Source: Bromus sterilis (Eukaryota; Streptophyta; Magnoliopsida; Poales; Poaceae). Taken from it: a DNA stretch of 64,000 nt. The number at the start of each line of letters is the position of its first letter. The stretch's first letter is position 1. Positions 22,838-34,188 of the stretch are shown here, one piece after another. The stretch spans positions 399,533,016 through 399,597,015 of the forward strand of contig OX465597.1 of NCBI GenBank assembly GCA_950022295.1, given 5' to 3'. The notes under the pieces are model-generated. The model had not been told where the DNA came from, searched no databases, and was given only the letters and a program-made list of their open reading frames with translations. The position numbers were made by a program, and so were the translations under genes.

Positions 22838-23631
22838 GGGTTCAGCCCCTTGATGTCTAGCTTGAGTGACAGAAACATGAGACTAGGTGATGTGTTGTTG
22901 CCACGAGGGATAAAACAATGGTGCTTGTACCTGCGGGTGCAAGGATTGTTTACTTTACGCATAGTTCTTTTAATGCAGATGTCTGTTTCTTTGAGTTTAC
23001 ACTTTGGGTGGGATTCGCAACTTAATACCAGCGAGATGTTCTGGATAGATATCTCAAGGTGGATGATTCGTAGTAGATGCAGATGGATTTCGGTCTACTT
23101 ACCTTGGCGTACTGCCCATTTATTTTGAGCCTCTTCCTTTCTTTTGTAGCATAGTTAGCATTGCGGTGCGTTTATAATCCTGTCAATTGCCCAGCTGTGA
23201 TTTGTTTACCTCTCTAGCACTTTTATCGTCTTTTGGGAGAGAGAGACATCACTAGTGAACATCACGGGACCTCTGTCCATATTCACACCATTGTTTACAC
23301 CTTCAATTTACTTTCAGTCTTTACTTTCAGTTGCCACTATTATTATCTCTTGCGTTGATCCTTTGTAAACAGCAAGGCCGGAGGAATTGACAACTCCTCT
23401 GTATTCATTGGGAGCAAAGTTATTTGTTTCTGTGTGCAGGTCTAGACAACCGACCAATTTTTGGCTTAGCCCGAAGCCAATTTCTGGCGCCGTTGTCACC
23501 TTCTTGTATTTCTGCAAGTCCTACTGGAGACAAACCTTGGTATCTTCACCGAGGGAAATTTGCTGCTACGCTACATCTCACCTTCCACTTGGGGTAACCA
23601 ACGAGGAGTGAGAGAACTATCCTCACCGTAT
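22838..23631 (+). repeat. Element C 3' LTR, second part
   Basis: Continues the LTR after the ATTGT duplication (22833-22837) and matches 2640-3437. It contains one PBS-like TGGCGCCGTT at 23484. It ends ...CCGTAT, two bases short of the expected CA terminus, against LTR B. Confidence 0.87.
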
Positions 23632-24347
23632 TACTCCCGTGACGTGAAACTTCCGAGGACAGAACCCTTTTCCGCAATCTCGCCTCTGTTCCGCCGCCGC
23701 CGCGCTTCCCAGATCGGGAGCACCTGCAAGACCCTTCCCGGCACCCTGCCGGAGGGAGGACCGACCTCCGAGAGCTTCCCCTCCACCATGGACGGTTCCC
23801 GGATGTGCCATGAGTAGTTTCCTTTGGACCATGGGTCCGTGATCAGTAGCTATGTGATGTTCTCCTCCCCTCTTTGTTCTTCATGGTTTAGACCTCGTGA
23901 GTTGCCCTACATGATCGAGGAACATATGTAATCTTTCTGCTTTTGCTATGCTGAGTTTGATGGCATCTGATGGATTATGAGATTATGTTCAGATTGTGAT
24001 AGAGTAATATAATTGATTCTTATCTTTTATATTATTTTTCCTAAGTAATTCTTGCATGTTCTCCGTTGATGTTTATTGCTTTGGCCAAGTAGTAGGTAGT
24101 AACTCCAAGAGGGAACGTTACACTCGATTGTGGGTTCATGCCACCTGATGACACGCTTGAGTGAAAGAAACATGAGTCAAGGGGATGTGTTGTTGCCACA
24201 AGGGGGAAAACAACGGTGCTTTTAACTGCGGTTGCAAGGATTGTTTACTTTACGCAAAGTTCTTTCAATGCAGTTGTCTGTTGCTTTGGGTTTACACTTT
24301 GGGTGGGGCTCGCAACTTAATACCAGCGAGATGTTCTGGATAGATAT
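23632..24347 (+). repeat. LTR B, right piece (R/U5 side), cut by element F
   Basis: Begins TACTCCCGTGACG and follows the LTR of element I (reverse complement of 32600 down to 31890) closely. It stops at GGATAGATAT, where that LTR would continue with CTCAAGG. TGATGAGG of element F starts at 24348. The left piece at 1365-1736 ends exactly where this one begins in the family alignment. Confidence 0.7.
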
Positions 24348-24348
24348 T

Positions 24349-24552
24349 GATGAGGACATGTCTACTAACAAGCCATCCCCAACTCTTCATGAAGAACAAG
24401 CTAATGAAATCAGAATTGGACCTATTACAAGAGCCTGTGCAAAGCTAATAGAACAACAGGTGAATTCGCTCTTAATAGAATCTAATGTTGTGCTTAATGA
24501 GAAATTTATACTGCCTGAGTCTTTGTTTGTATGCATGATCAGATACCATTAA
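24349..24552 (+). pseudogene. CR-motif coding segment within the F LTR (pol C-terminus)
   Basis: Frame DEDMSTN...GPITRACAKLIEQQVNSLL...LPESLFVCMIRY, ended by TAA at 24550. In CRM elements the last part of integrase, carrying the CR motif implicated in targeting centromeric chromatin, is encoded across the junction into the 3' LTR. This copy is in the 5' LTR and is not translated from there. It serves as a proxy for the missing 3' LTR. Confidence 0.7.
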
Positions 24553-24753
24553 CAAGACAAGGAGCATGAAGGAGAAGACGAGGTTCAAGGAGAAGGAGCC
24601 ATGGAACAAGGCCAAGCCATCCCGGAAGAGGAGCCACGAGAGGATGAAGCAAAGAAGCTCCAACCTTCAGGGAGCGGTACTACTGCCCGGCAGTACTACC
24701 GCTCCTAGTACCGCTGGTTACAGAAGGATTCCGGTAGTTAGTCCGGTACTACC

Positions 24754-26401
24754 TGATACGTCCCAAACGTATCTATAATTTCTGCTTGCTCCATGCATGT
24801 TTTGTGTGACTTTGCCATGTTTTGCTTGAACTTTCATACACTTTAGAGCATATTTGGACTAATCTATTAACCCAGTGCACCCAGCTTCCAGTTGCTGTTT
24901 TCTGCTATTTTCGTATTTCAGGTTTTCCGGCCATTAAAAGTGCTCCAAAAAATTCAGAAAAATCAGATAAAAAAATCAGCGACACGGAAGCTTCTGGAAA
25001 CACCAAAGGAGGGAAGGGGGCCACCATATGGACTCCAGAAGGGTCCCTGGCGCGGCCCCACCCTAGGCCGCGCTAGGGAGCCTCCTGGCTGCCCTGTGGC
25101 CCCTCTCGGTTCCCCCTTCGCCTATATTTACCCCTCGGGGTGGAAACCCCTAATATCGATCTCTTTTCCGCGATCTCGCCTCTGTACCGACGCTGCCGCC
25201 ATTTCAAGATCGGGGTTGCCTCGAGAAGCTGCTCCGGCACCCTGCCGGGAGAAGCTACCCCCTCCGAGAGACCATCCATAGCCATGGACACCTCCCGTAT
25301 GTACCGTGAGTAGTCCCCCTTGGACCATGGGTCCATGACCAGTAGCTATGTGATCTATCTCTCCCCTCTTTTTTCTTCCACTTTCGAGCCCTCGTGAGCT
25401 GCCTCACATGATCGAGGCACCTTTGTAATTTTCTATCGTTGCTATGCTGAGTTTGTTGGGATCTGATGGATTATGAGACTATGTTCAGATTGTGATGAGT
25501 AATATATTTGGTTCTTCTCTTTTATATTTTGTTCTTGAGTAAATTCTTGCATGTTCTCCGTCGCCGTATTTTACTTTGGCCAAGTGATTTGTTGCAACTC
25601 CAAGAGGGAGCGTTATGCTTGATTGTCGGTTCAGCCCCTTGATGTCTAGCTTGAGTGACAGAAACATGAGACTAGGGGATGTGTTGTTGCCACCAGGGAT
25701 AAAACAACGGTGCTTGTATCCGCGGATGCAAGGATTGTTCACTTTACGCAAAGTTCTTTTAATGCAGTTGTCTGTTGCTTTGAGTTTACACTTTGGGTGG
25801 GATTCTCAACTTAATACCAGCGAGATGTTCTGGATAGATATCTCAAGGTGGATGATTCGTAGTAGATGCAGTTGGATTTCGGTCTACTTACCTTGGCGTA
25901 CTGCCCATTGCTTTTGAGCCCTTCCTTTCTTTGCAGCATAGTTAGCATTGTGGTGCCTTCACAATCCTGTCAATTGCCCAACTGTGATTTGTTTACCTCG
26001 CTAGCACTTTTATCATCTTTTGGGAGAGAGACATCACTAGTGAAAATCACGTGACCCCGGTCCATCTTCATATCATTGTTTACACCTTCAATTTAGTTTC
26101 AGTCTTTACTTTCAGTTGCCACTATCATTATCTCTTGCATTGATCCTTTGTAAACAGCAAGGCCGGAGGAATTGACAACTCATGTGTACTCGTTGGGAGC
26201 AAAGTTATTTGTATCTGTGTGCAGGTCCAGGCGAAGTTAGCAACCTCGGCGCCACTGTTCACTTTACCACCTTCTTGTATTTCTGCGAGTCCTACGGGAA
26301 ACAAACCCTATCCTCTACATAGGGGAAATTTGCTGCTACGCTACATCTCACCTTCCACTTGGGGTAACCAACGAGGAGTGAGAACTATCCTCGCCGTATC
26401 A
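24754..26401 (+). repeat. Element G 5' LTR
   Basis: 1,648 bp, TGATACGTCCC...GTATCA. GC-rich hairpin 25046-25077 with one mismatch in the right arm. TATA-like CTATATTTA near 25122. Close to the LTR of C. Confidence 0.92.
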
Positions 26402-26410
26402 AGCTAATTT

Positions 26411-26428
26411 TGGCGCCGTTTCCGGGGA
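26411..26428 (+). promoter_or_regulatory. Primer binding site of G (tRNA-Asp type)
   Basis: TGGCGCCGTTTCCGGGGA, one base away from the usual site, 9 bp after the LTR. Confidence 0.88.
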
Positions 26429-26512
26429 CTCCAGTCTACAAGATAGGGGAGTTGCACACTATCTTTTATCTTTGCTTTTTAGTCTTGTTAGTTTACCTTT
26501 CAGTTTTGACTT

Positions 26513-27727
26513 TTGTGTCCCTTGTCAAAAATACCAAAAATACCTGTTACCTTGCTTGCTGATGCTATCTTTACCATGGGTGTTGAACCACCCAAATATG
26601 GTAGGATGGACATGTTTCACTTGGCTCGTCTTCGATCAATTTGTGCTCGCGCTAAAAACCCAACCGACTTGGTTGAGGGAAAATCATTGGATGAGCATGC
26701 TCATTACACGCGACACCGCCTATCTCAGAAAGGGAAACACTTATGGGATAAAATACAAGTTTCTTATTGCTATGCTGAATCTTTATGCCACATTTATGAT
26801 TTTACTTGCTGCTCTAATATAGCGCGTAAACACCTTCCTTTCCAATGTGAGTTTAATGAAAATGAGATCCTATCTTCTTATGCCAAAGGTGTTTATGATT
26901 ACTTTGATGTTGAAAAGATTGAAGAGTTTGTTGCTTTTAAAGGTGCTTATGAGATTGCTTCTTTGATTGAAAAGTATTACGATAATATTCACAAGTCCGA
27001 AAACTTTGCTATTCTTGCTTATTGCTTTGAGAATTATACTTCCAATGCTTATATTGAGGATTTTAAAAATAGAATGCTTGCTTCCCGAGAAGAGGCTAAT
27101 GATTGCTATGATGAGGAGTCCTATGATTCCGAGGACTCACTTGATATTTCCCTTTCTGATGATTTTGATACTTGCTTTGTTGATGACCATGATGCCACTA
27201 TGGATGATGCTTACAAAGATGAACTTGTTATAGTTCCTTATGTTAAGCATGAAATTGTTTCTATTGCACCCACACTTGATTGCCCTATTATCCTTTTGAA
27301 ATCTCTAACTATTGCGGAGAATTTTGCTCTTATCAAGGCTCAATGTGAGGGGTTGCATCTATCTTATGATCCTAAAAATCGTGTTGAAAACAATACACGT
27401 GTGCTTGTAGGTCATGAACAACATGATTTATGTGAGAGTTATATTCTTGATGTTGTTCATGATGCTACTGAAAATTACTTTGAGAGAGGAAAGTTTGGTT
27501 ATAGAAACCTTCATGTTACAAAAACACCTCTCTTCATGTTGAAAGTTTTGAAGTTGTTCTTTTTCCACCTTCCTATGCATGTAACTTTGTGCTTCTTTGA
27601 TTTATTTTCTTACAAGTTTTCCATGCATAGGAAGTGGGTTAGGCTTAAATATGTTTCATATTTGCTTCTTGATGCTCTCCTTTGCTTCAACTCTTATTAT
27701 CTTGTGAGCATCTTTTGCAAGCTTTAA
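26513..27727 (+). CDS. Element G ORF: hypothetical protein of non-autonomous Gypsy elements
   Basis: Intact ORF of 404 codons. The ATG at 26576 (context TTACCATGGG) is the better start and gives 383 residues. The N-terminal ~120 residues are basic and gag-like but match no family I can name. A long acidic middle (DDFDTCFVDDHDATMDD) follows. The last ~110 residues form a conserved module: CESYILDVVHDATENYFERG, then alternating basic and hydrophobic segments such as PLFMLKVLKLFFFHLP and SYLLLDALLCF that could be membrane-associated. Element J carries the same module (38044-38352). No protease, RT or integrase motifs. It is the only long ORF of G, so it may be a structural or packaging protein. 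Function unknown. Confidence 0.72.
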   Translation: MCPLSKIPKIPVTLLADAIFTMGVEPPKYGRMDMFHLARLRSICARAKNPTDLVEGKSLDEHAHYTRHRLSQKGKHLWDKIQVSYCYAESLCHIYDFTCCSNIARKHLPFQCEFNENEILSSYAKGVYDYFDVEKIEEFVAFKGAYEIASLIEKYYDNIHKSENFAILAYCFENYTSNAYIEDFKNRMLASREEANDCYDEESYDSEDSLDISLSDDFDTCFVDDHDATMDDAYKDELVIVPYVKHEIVSIAPTLDCPIILLKSLTIAENFALIKAQCEGLHLSYDPKNRVENNTRVLVGHEQHDLCESYILDVVHDATENYFERGKFGYRNLHVTKTPLFMLKVLKLFFFHLPMHVTLCFFDLFSYKFSMHRKWVRLKYVSYLLLDALLCFNSYYLVSIFCKL

Positions 27728-29996
27728 GCCTAGCTAATGGCTCTAAAGAAGCGCTTTCGGGAGGCAGCCCGCAACGAATTTAGGTTTTTCTTTTTGCTTT
27801 TCTTCTGTTCTTAGTGGTCTTGATTATTGTTACTATTGTAGCAACATCATTGTATCTTTACTTTTCAAGCTTTGTGCCTTTTATAGCCTCATACGGCAAG
27901 GAGCTCAAGAGTCTAAGCTTGGGTATGCCCCCGTGCATCCCCTTCTTCATCAACAATTATCATTTCGTCCCTCGTTGCACTATATTTTTATCACTTCATG
28001 CGTTATGTGCTATGCTTGGAGCGTCTCGCTCTTTACTTTTCTAGGTTTGTTTTTGCTTTTTTTGCTGTAGTAACAAGTTAGACCCCAGCTTACTCTTTTG
28101 TGTGGGAGAGATATACGCTCCTCTTCAATTAGAACTCCTCATAGGATTTGCATGCTTATTCTTTTAGCTGTGAGTTGTTCTTTTTCTTTTCTTAGCTGCT
28201 GCTCTGTTTAGATGTAGTGCTTTAGTTTTTCTAGAGATTTTCTTTTGTTTTAGGTTGAACTTTCTATAGGTTGCATGTTTTATCTTGTTAGAGAGTTTGC
28301 CTGTTGCACTGAGTTTTGTGTCTTGACTAGAAGTAGGTAGTTGAAGTTGTTGTTCTCTTTGTAGTAGTAACTTGCAATAGCTTTGAGGTATTGACTACAG
28401 TAATGTTTAAACTTTTGGTGTCAAGAGCTCGAGCCTATTAGTGATAGATGTCGTATTTTGGGTAATCCGTGTGTTTTTCGAAAACCAAAAACCCCTGATG
28501 AGAACTCTAGCTACTAGATGGATCACTAACCTCTAGAGGGTTCGAATATTAGAGTACACTCACGTACCATGAGTCGAGGATGCGCAAGGATAACGAAACC
28601 CCCATACACTCCTCCTCGGGGTACTTGTCTCTTTGTGAACCTCCTGATTAGATTGAGAGTTACCGATAATAAGTGCATGAGTTCTTCGGACTAATGTGAG
28701 TGTTCGAAAGTTGACACTTCCACCCACCTATACTTTTTCTAGCCTCTTCGGTACCGTGCATTGCCCTTTCTCACCTTGAGAGTTGGCGCATACTTCGCCG
28801 GTGCATCCAAACCCTTGGCACGATACGCTCTGTTATCATAAACCTCCTTATATCTTTCCTCAAAACAGCCACCATACCTACCTACAAGGCATTTCCATAG
28901 CCTTTCCGAGATACATTGCCATGCAACATTCATCTTCTCATGACTTGATCCTCGTGTCATACATTTGCATCATGATAGTTATATCTTCTTTATGTGAGTA
29001 CCTTTGTAAAGTGTGAAAGATCTCCTATATTCTTGTAAAATATAGAGTGTTGCCCCTAAAGTGAGGAAAAGATCCCAAAGAGGACAAAATCAAAAGATCC
29101 CAAAGAGGACAAATGAGAGTTAAATAGAAATAGCCATTGAGGCCACCAAAAAATACAAAAAAAGAGAAAAAAAGAGAAAAAGAAAAATAAAAAGAGAGAA
29201 GGGGGCACACTACTATTCCTTTTGAGAATTCCACCCTAGTACTTCATCCTCTATCCCTTTTACTCCATAGAGATCATCATCATGCATATAGCTATGTGGG
29301 GACCTTCACACTATAGAACTTGGCTTGTATATTCCAATGATGAGCCTCCTCAAACGAGCTCTAGGTCTTCTTGAGCAAGCAATTTAGATGCACCCCCAGT
29401 AGTTCCATTGGAGAGCTTTTAGCTCACATGTGCATCCGTTGCATGGCAATCCCTCCTCCTCACATCATATCTATCATATGGCCTTCTCTCACCTATGATT
29501 GTCCTCATTGATGTGAGCCTTTCACACCTTTTTGTCTTCCTCCTCCACCTTCTTTCTGTTTCGCCTTTTAGGTGTCAACTTTCTTGCTCACGCTCATCCA
29601 TTGCATGAGTGCTCAAAATATCGAAAGGGAGTGGATCAGTTTGACTTGTACCTGGCTAGTGGTCTGGGGACGAGTCAAGATAAGAATCCAAAGGAGACCA
29701 AGTGTGAAACTTTAGTAGATAGTTGTTCTCAAAAACCGTTTTTCTCTCTTTTTCCCAGTCCCCTGCTTGCACGCAAACACCATATGGAGACATGCGAGTC
29801 ACGGACAGCGAGAGCTCTTGCACCTTTTGTTATTTTGTTGCTTGTGTCAATGCTAATATAGACTCTTGCTTGTTAAGACTTGAATTGAACTGCATGCTTT
29901 GATTACTTTACTTAAAAGTCCTTATATGGTTGTGTGGCATGTCACCACAGAAATTATGCTTGTTATCATTTACCTACTCGAGGACGAGCAGGAATT
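27728..29996 (+). other. Element G non-coding interior
   Basis: No supported gene. It includes the GCGCTTTCGGGAGGCAGCC phrase (near 27751), a variant internal polypurine motif AAGCTTGGGTATG at 27915-27927, the block shared with C and J at 28446-28790, and A-rich AAAGAGAAAA repeats at 29153-29200. Short antisense ORFs (for example 28739-28960) resemble one in J but are probably incidental. Confidence 0.75.
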
Positions 29997-30009
29997 AAGC
30001 TTGGGGATG
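29997..30009 (+). promoter_or_regulatory. Polypurine tract of G
   Basis: AAGCTTGGGGATG, directly before the 3' LTR TGATACG at 30011. Identical to the tract of C. Confidence 0.85.
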
Positions 30010-30010
30010 T

Positions 30011-30814
30011 TGATACGTACCAAATGTATCTATAATTTCTGCTTGCTCCATGCATGTTTTGTGTGACTTTGCCATGTTTTGCTTCAACTTTCATACACTT
30101 TTGAGCATATTTGGACTAATCTATTAACCCAGTGCACCCAGCTGCCAGTTGCTATTTTCTGATGTTTTTGTATTTCAGGTTTTTCGGCCATTAAAAGTGC
30201 TCCAAAAAAATCCGGAAAAATCTGATAAAAAGTCAGCGACACGGAAGCTTCCGGAAACACCAAAGGAGGGAAGGGGGGCCACCAGAGGGACTCCAGAAGG
30301 GTCCCTGGCGCGGCCCCACCCTAGGCCGCGCCAGGGAGCCTCCTGGCTGCCCTGTGGCCCCTCTCGGTGCCCCCCTTTGCCTATATTTACCCCTCGGGGT
30401 GGAAACCCCTAATATCGATCTCTTTTCCGTGATCTCACCTCTGTTCCGCCGCCGTCGTTTCAAGATCGGGGCTGCCTGGAGAAGCTGCTCTGGCACTCTG
30501 CCGGGAGAAGCTATCCCCTCCGGGAGACCATCCATAGACATGGACGCCTCCCGTATGTACCGTGAGTAGTCCCCCTTGGACCATGGGTCCGTGACCAGTA
30601 GCTATGTGATCTATCTCTCCCCTCTTTGTTCTTCCACTTTCGAGACCTCGTGAGCTGCCTCACATGATCGAGGCACCTTTGTAATTTTCTGCCGTTGCTA
30701 TGCTGAGTTTGTTGCGATCTGATGGATTATGAGACTATGTTCAGATTGTGATGAGTAATATATTTGGTTCTTCTCTTTTATATTTTGTTCTTGAGTAAAT
30801 TCTTGCATGTTCTC
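30011..30814 (+). repeat. Element G 3' LTR, first half
   Basis: Matches 24754-25560 including the hairpin (30304-30335). It breaks off at TTCTCC, where the minus-strand gag of element I begins. The last 25 bp of this LTR reappear at 33645-33669. Confidence 0.9.
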
Positions 30815-31183
30815 CAAATCATTTATCCTAGTTATACTTTGTATTTCTAACTCTATCTTTTCAAGTTTCTTCATAATGTGAGATAGAGTTATATCTTCTT
30901 GTATGCTAGCAATAGGGAGATTTCCAACAAGATTTTCAATAACATTAAGAGACTCCCAAGTCGGGGCTTCTGGAAAATTCCCATTGATAGCAGTATCTAA
31001 TATGAACCTATTCCAAGGAGTAATCCCGACATAAAAATTTCTAAGCAGGATAGTAGTGGATTGCTTCTTGGTGGCTCTTTTTTGAGAATCATTAATTCTA
31101 TATCAAGCATCTTTTAAGCTTTCTCCACCTTTTTGTTTAAAGGTGAGAACCTCTGTCTCAACAAAGGCAAAAGGGCCAGACAT
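30815..31183 (-). pseudogene. Element I gag N-terminus (truncated, one stop)
   Basis: Starts MSGPFAFVETEVLTFKQK and continues ESLKDA-stop-YRIND, where relatives have Trp, so TGG has become TGA (31103-31105). Then TTILLRNFYVGITPWNRFILD and a helical tail. The arrangement (ESLKDAWYR, LLRNFYVGI) is a recognisable Retrotrans_gag core of Athila-like elements. The frame is cut at 30815 by the junction with the G LTR after about 123 codons. Element A carries the C-terminal part of a similar gag, so the two together cover most of such a protein, though they are different copies. Confidence 0.85.
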
Positions 31184-31321
31184 AATGACAACTAGCAAGA
31201 TAAATATATTTTTTGTAATTTTTGATAAAAGACACAAAGATAAAAACTGAAAGGTAAACTAACAAGACTAAAAAACAAAGGTAAAGGGTAGTGTGCAACT
31301 CCCCTATCTTAGCACTCGGAG

Positions 31322-31339
31322 TCCCCGACAACGGCGCCA
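31322..31339 (-). promoter_or_regulatory. Primer binding site of I (tRNA-Asp type)
   Basis: Minus strand TGGCGCCGTTGTCGGGGA, 11 bp from the LTR end. Confidence 0.88.
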
Positions 31340-31350
31340 GAAATTTGGCT

Positions 31351-32981
31351 TGATGTGCGAGATGATGATAGTGATTTCTCGCCCTTCGTTGGTAAACCCC
31401 AAGTGGAAGGCGTGATGTAGCACAGCAGCAAATTTCCCTCGGTGAAGATACCAAGGTTTGTCTCCAGTAGGACTCCGGAGATGATAAGTAGGTGTCAGCG
31501 GCGCAACTGACGCGGACCTGCACACAGACACGATTACTTTGTTCCCAATGAAGTTCAGAGAGGTTGTCAATCTCTTCGGTCTTGTTGTTCACAAAGGATC
31601 AAACACAAGGGATAATGGTAGCAATTGAAAGTAAAAGCATAAAAGTAATTGAGCGTGTAAACAGTGATGATGATATGAACCGGGATACGTGATGTTCACT
31701 AGTGATGTCTCTCTCCCAAAAGACGATAAAAACTGCTATGCAAGGTAAACAAATTACAGAAAGGCAATTGAGAGGATTATGAATGCACCGCAATGCTAAC
31801 TATGCTACAAAAGAAAGGACGAGGCTCAAAAGCATGGGCAGTACGCCAAAATAAGTAGACCGAAATCCAACTGCATCTACTACTAATCATCCACCTTGAG
31901 ATATCTATCCAGAACATCTCGCTGGTATTAAGTTGCGAGCCCCACCCAAAGTGTAAACCCAAAGCAACAGACAACTGCATTAAAAAGAACTTTGCGTAAA
32001 GTAAACAATCCTTGTAACCGCGGTTACAAGCACCGTTGTTTCCCCCTTATGGCAACAGCACGTCCCCTAGACTCATGTTTCTGTCACTCAAGCGTGTCAT
32101 CGGGGGGCATGAACCCACAATCGAGCAAAACGTTCCCTCTTGGAGTCACTACCTACTACTTGGCCAAAGCATTAAACAGCAACGGAGAACATGCAAGAAT
32201 TACTTAGGAACAAAAATATAAGAGATAAGAACCAAATATATTACTCAATCACAATCTGAACATAATCCCATAATCCATCAGATCCTATCAAACTCAACAT
32301 AGCAATAGCAGAAATATTACAAAAGTGGCTCGATCATGTAGGGCAGCTCACGAGGTCTAAACCATGAAGAACAAAGAGGGGAGGAGAACATCACATAGCC
32401 ACTGATCACGGACCCATGGTCCAAGGAAAACTACTCACGAGACATCCGGGGAGCATCCATGGTGGAGAGGAGACCCCGGAGGTCAATCCTCCCTCCGGCA
32501 GGGTGCCGGGAAGAGGTCTTCTGGTGCTCCCCGATCTCGGAAGCGCGGCGGCGGCGGAACAGGGGCGAGTTTGCGAAATAGGGTTCCCTTTCTGGAGTTT
32601 CCCCGTGACGGAGAATAATAGGCGAAGGGGGCAACCAGAGGTGGACCAGGGGCCCCAAGCGCCCCCCTGGCGCAGCCAGGGGTGGGGCCGCGCCGGGTGG
32701 CCGCCTGGGCCCCCTGGCTCCCCTCTGGCCCCTCCCGGGCTCTTCGCGAAGCTTCCTGTACGGTGATTTTTCCTGTATTTTTCCCGGAATTTTTCTGACA
32801 CTTTTTATATGGGGAAAAACTGAAATAGAAAAACAGCAGAAAACAGGAACTAGGGTGCACTGAGTTAATAGGTTAGTCCAAATATGATCAAAAGTGTATG
32901 AAAGTGTATCTAGATCATAGCAATATCACACAAAACATGCATGGAGCAAGCAGAAATTATAGATACGTTTTGGACGTATCA
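31351..32981 (-). repeat. Element I 5' LTR
   Basis: 1,631 bp in minus orientation, TGATACGTCCAAAACGTATC at the right end. An imperfect version of the GC-rich hairpin lies at 32666-32695. Confidence 0.88.
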
Positions 32982-33644
32982 CGCCCTAGATTAACATAGC
33001 CTATGATCACAACAAAGATCACATCATGGGAGAGAGAGATGAACACATAGCTACTGGTAGAAACCTTAGCCCCGAGGAGGAACTGCTCCCGCTTCATGGA
33101 GGGAGGAAGCAACGTCGATGGAGATGAATCCGGGGGCACTTCCCCGTCCCGGCAGGGTGCAGGCACAGGAATTTTGGTCCCCCGAAGCTTGTCGGCGATG
33201 GCGGCGGAGATCGGAATTGCTTCTGGAAAAAAAGGGTCTGGAATCAGGGTTTTCGCGACGCGAGTAAAAATAAGGGCCAAGGGGGGCCACCAGGGGAGGT
33301 CCCAGTCGCCCAGGCGGCCTGGTGGCACGGCCTACCCCTAGGCCGCGCGGGGTGGCCGCCTCGGTGACTGGTGGCCCCCCTCCGGCTCTCCTTCGGTGAT
33401 TATGGAGGGTTCCTTCACGCTGATTTTTTATATATTTTTCCCGGAATTTATTGGGCACTTTAAGTAATGGGAAAACCTAAAATACAAAAACAACAGAAAA
33501 CAGAAACTGGTACTGGGGTGCACTGAGTTAATAGGTTAGTCCAAATATGATCAAAAGTGTATGAAAGTGTATCTAAAACATAGCAATATCACACAAAACA
33601 TGCATGGAGCAAGCAGAAATTATAGATACGTTTCGGACGTATCA
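32982..33644 (-). repeat. Element H: U3/R half of a minus LTR
   Basis: 663 bp, from the TGATACG tip at 33644 back to CTAGGGCG at 32982. The distal part resembles the J LTR (CCCATGATGTGATCTTTGTTG), and the tip resembles B and I. The rest of H was lost together with part of I, leaving G's LTR end GGTAACCAACG at 33645. Confidence 0.78.
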
Positions 33645-34188
33645 GGTAACCAACGAGGAGTGAGAACTACTACCGCACCGTACTACCGCTGGTTACAGAA
33701 GGGTTCCGGTAGTAGGTACGGTAGTAGCATACGGTACTACCGTGCTCATCACGGTACTACCGTACTGCCTACGCGCAGAAACAGGGTTGCGGCCCTTGTA
33801 CCCCCGTTTAGACCCCCTAGCTTATATAAACAGAACCCCCTGCGAGTTTTAGGGTGAGATCACATTTAGATAAACCCTAGTTCCTGATAATTGCTCCAAG
33901 CATTCATCTTGAATCAAATACTTCAATTCGTGTCGATCTGAAGTGTTGCTACTGCAAGTTCTGTGTGATCTGTTGTTCCACTGGGAATTAGTATATTGCA
34001 AATTACCGTCTCGTGGTCGACGGCTACGTTGCGCAAGTGTGTGAAGTTGCGAATATCCAAAGGGTAGAGAGCTGTCGCATTGGCAACAGGGATCTAGCGA
34101 GGAGAGTTCATCGGCTACATACAAGTTATCTATCATCGCCCTCATATTCACTGTTCGCTTACTGAGAAGATCGGGCCACCCCATATCA

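Larger units (their letters stand above)
1737..23631 (+). mobile_element. Element C: non-autonomous Gypsy-like LTR retrotransposon, split by D and E
   Basis: Order: 5'-truncated 5' LTR (1832-3439), tRNA-Asp-type primer site (3450-3467), a gag-protease-like ORF (3511-4446), a long non-coding interior (4447-5924 and 15220-15841, interrupted by D), polypurine motif (15828-15840), 3' LTR (15842-16708 and 22838-23631, interrupted by E). No reverse transcriptase, RNase H or integrase is present, so any movement needed proteins supplied in trans. The 3' LTR lacks its last two bases where it meets LTR B at 23631/23632. Its interior is clearly related to those of G and J. The first ~95 bp of this span are the foreign stub described separately. 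Confidence 0.85.
30815..32981 (-). mobile_element. Element I: truncated minus Athila-type element (5' LTR, primer site, gag start)
   Basis: Complete minus LTR 31351-32981, primer site 31322-31339, gag start at 31183 running to a break at 30815. The rest is deleted. It sits inside the LTR of element H: H sequence resumes at 32982 right after the TGATACG tip. Confidence 0.85.
24754..33669 (+). mobile_element. Element G: non-autonomous Gypsy-like LTR retrotransposon
   Basis: 5' LTR 24754-26401, primer site 26411-26428, 404-codon ORF, non-coding interior 27728-29996, polypurine motif 29997-30009, 3' LTR 30011-30814 plus 33645-33669. The middle of the 3' LTR is replaced by fragments H and I. CTACC stands on both sides (24749-24753 and 33670-33674), but the host is CTACC-rich and the 3' LTR lacks its last ~15 bp, so this duplication is doubtful. 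No polymerase or integrase. Confidence 0.85.
24348..34188 (+). repeat. Element F 5' LTR, interrupted by G
   Basis: Two pieces, 24348-24753 and 33670-34188. U3 is rich in CTACCG/GGTAGT direct and inverted repeats. TTACAGAAGG occurs on both sides of G (24718 and 33693), so U3 held an internal duplication. TATA box CTTATATAAA at 33821-33830. The LTR ends ATATCA at 34188. Confidence 0.82.

Noticed and set aside
24349..24552. Pol C-terminus before an LTR taken as a tandem pair of elements sharing one LTR
   Set aside because: The coding piece starts at the first bases of the LTR itself, and CRM elements are known to read pol into the LTR, so no second element is needed.
26411..26428. tRNA-like matches near LTR ends
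   Set aside because: These are 10-18 base primer sites complementary to tRNA 3' ends, not tRNA genes; no cloverleaf surrounds them.
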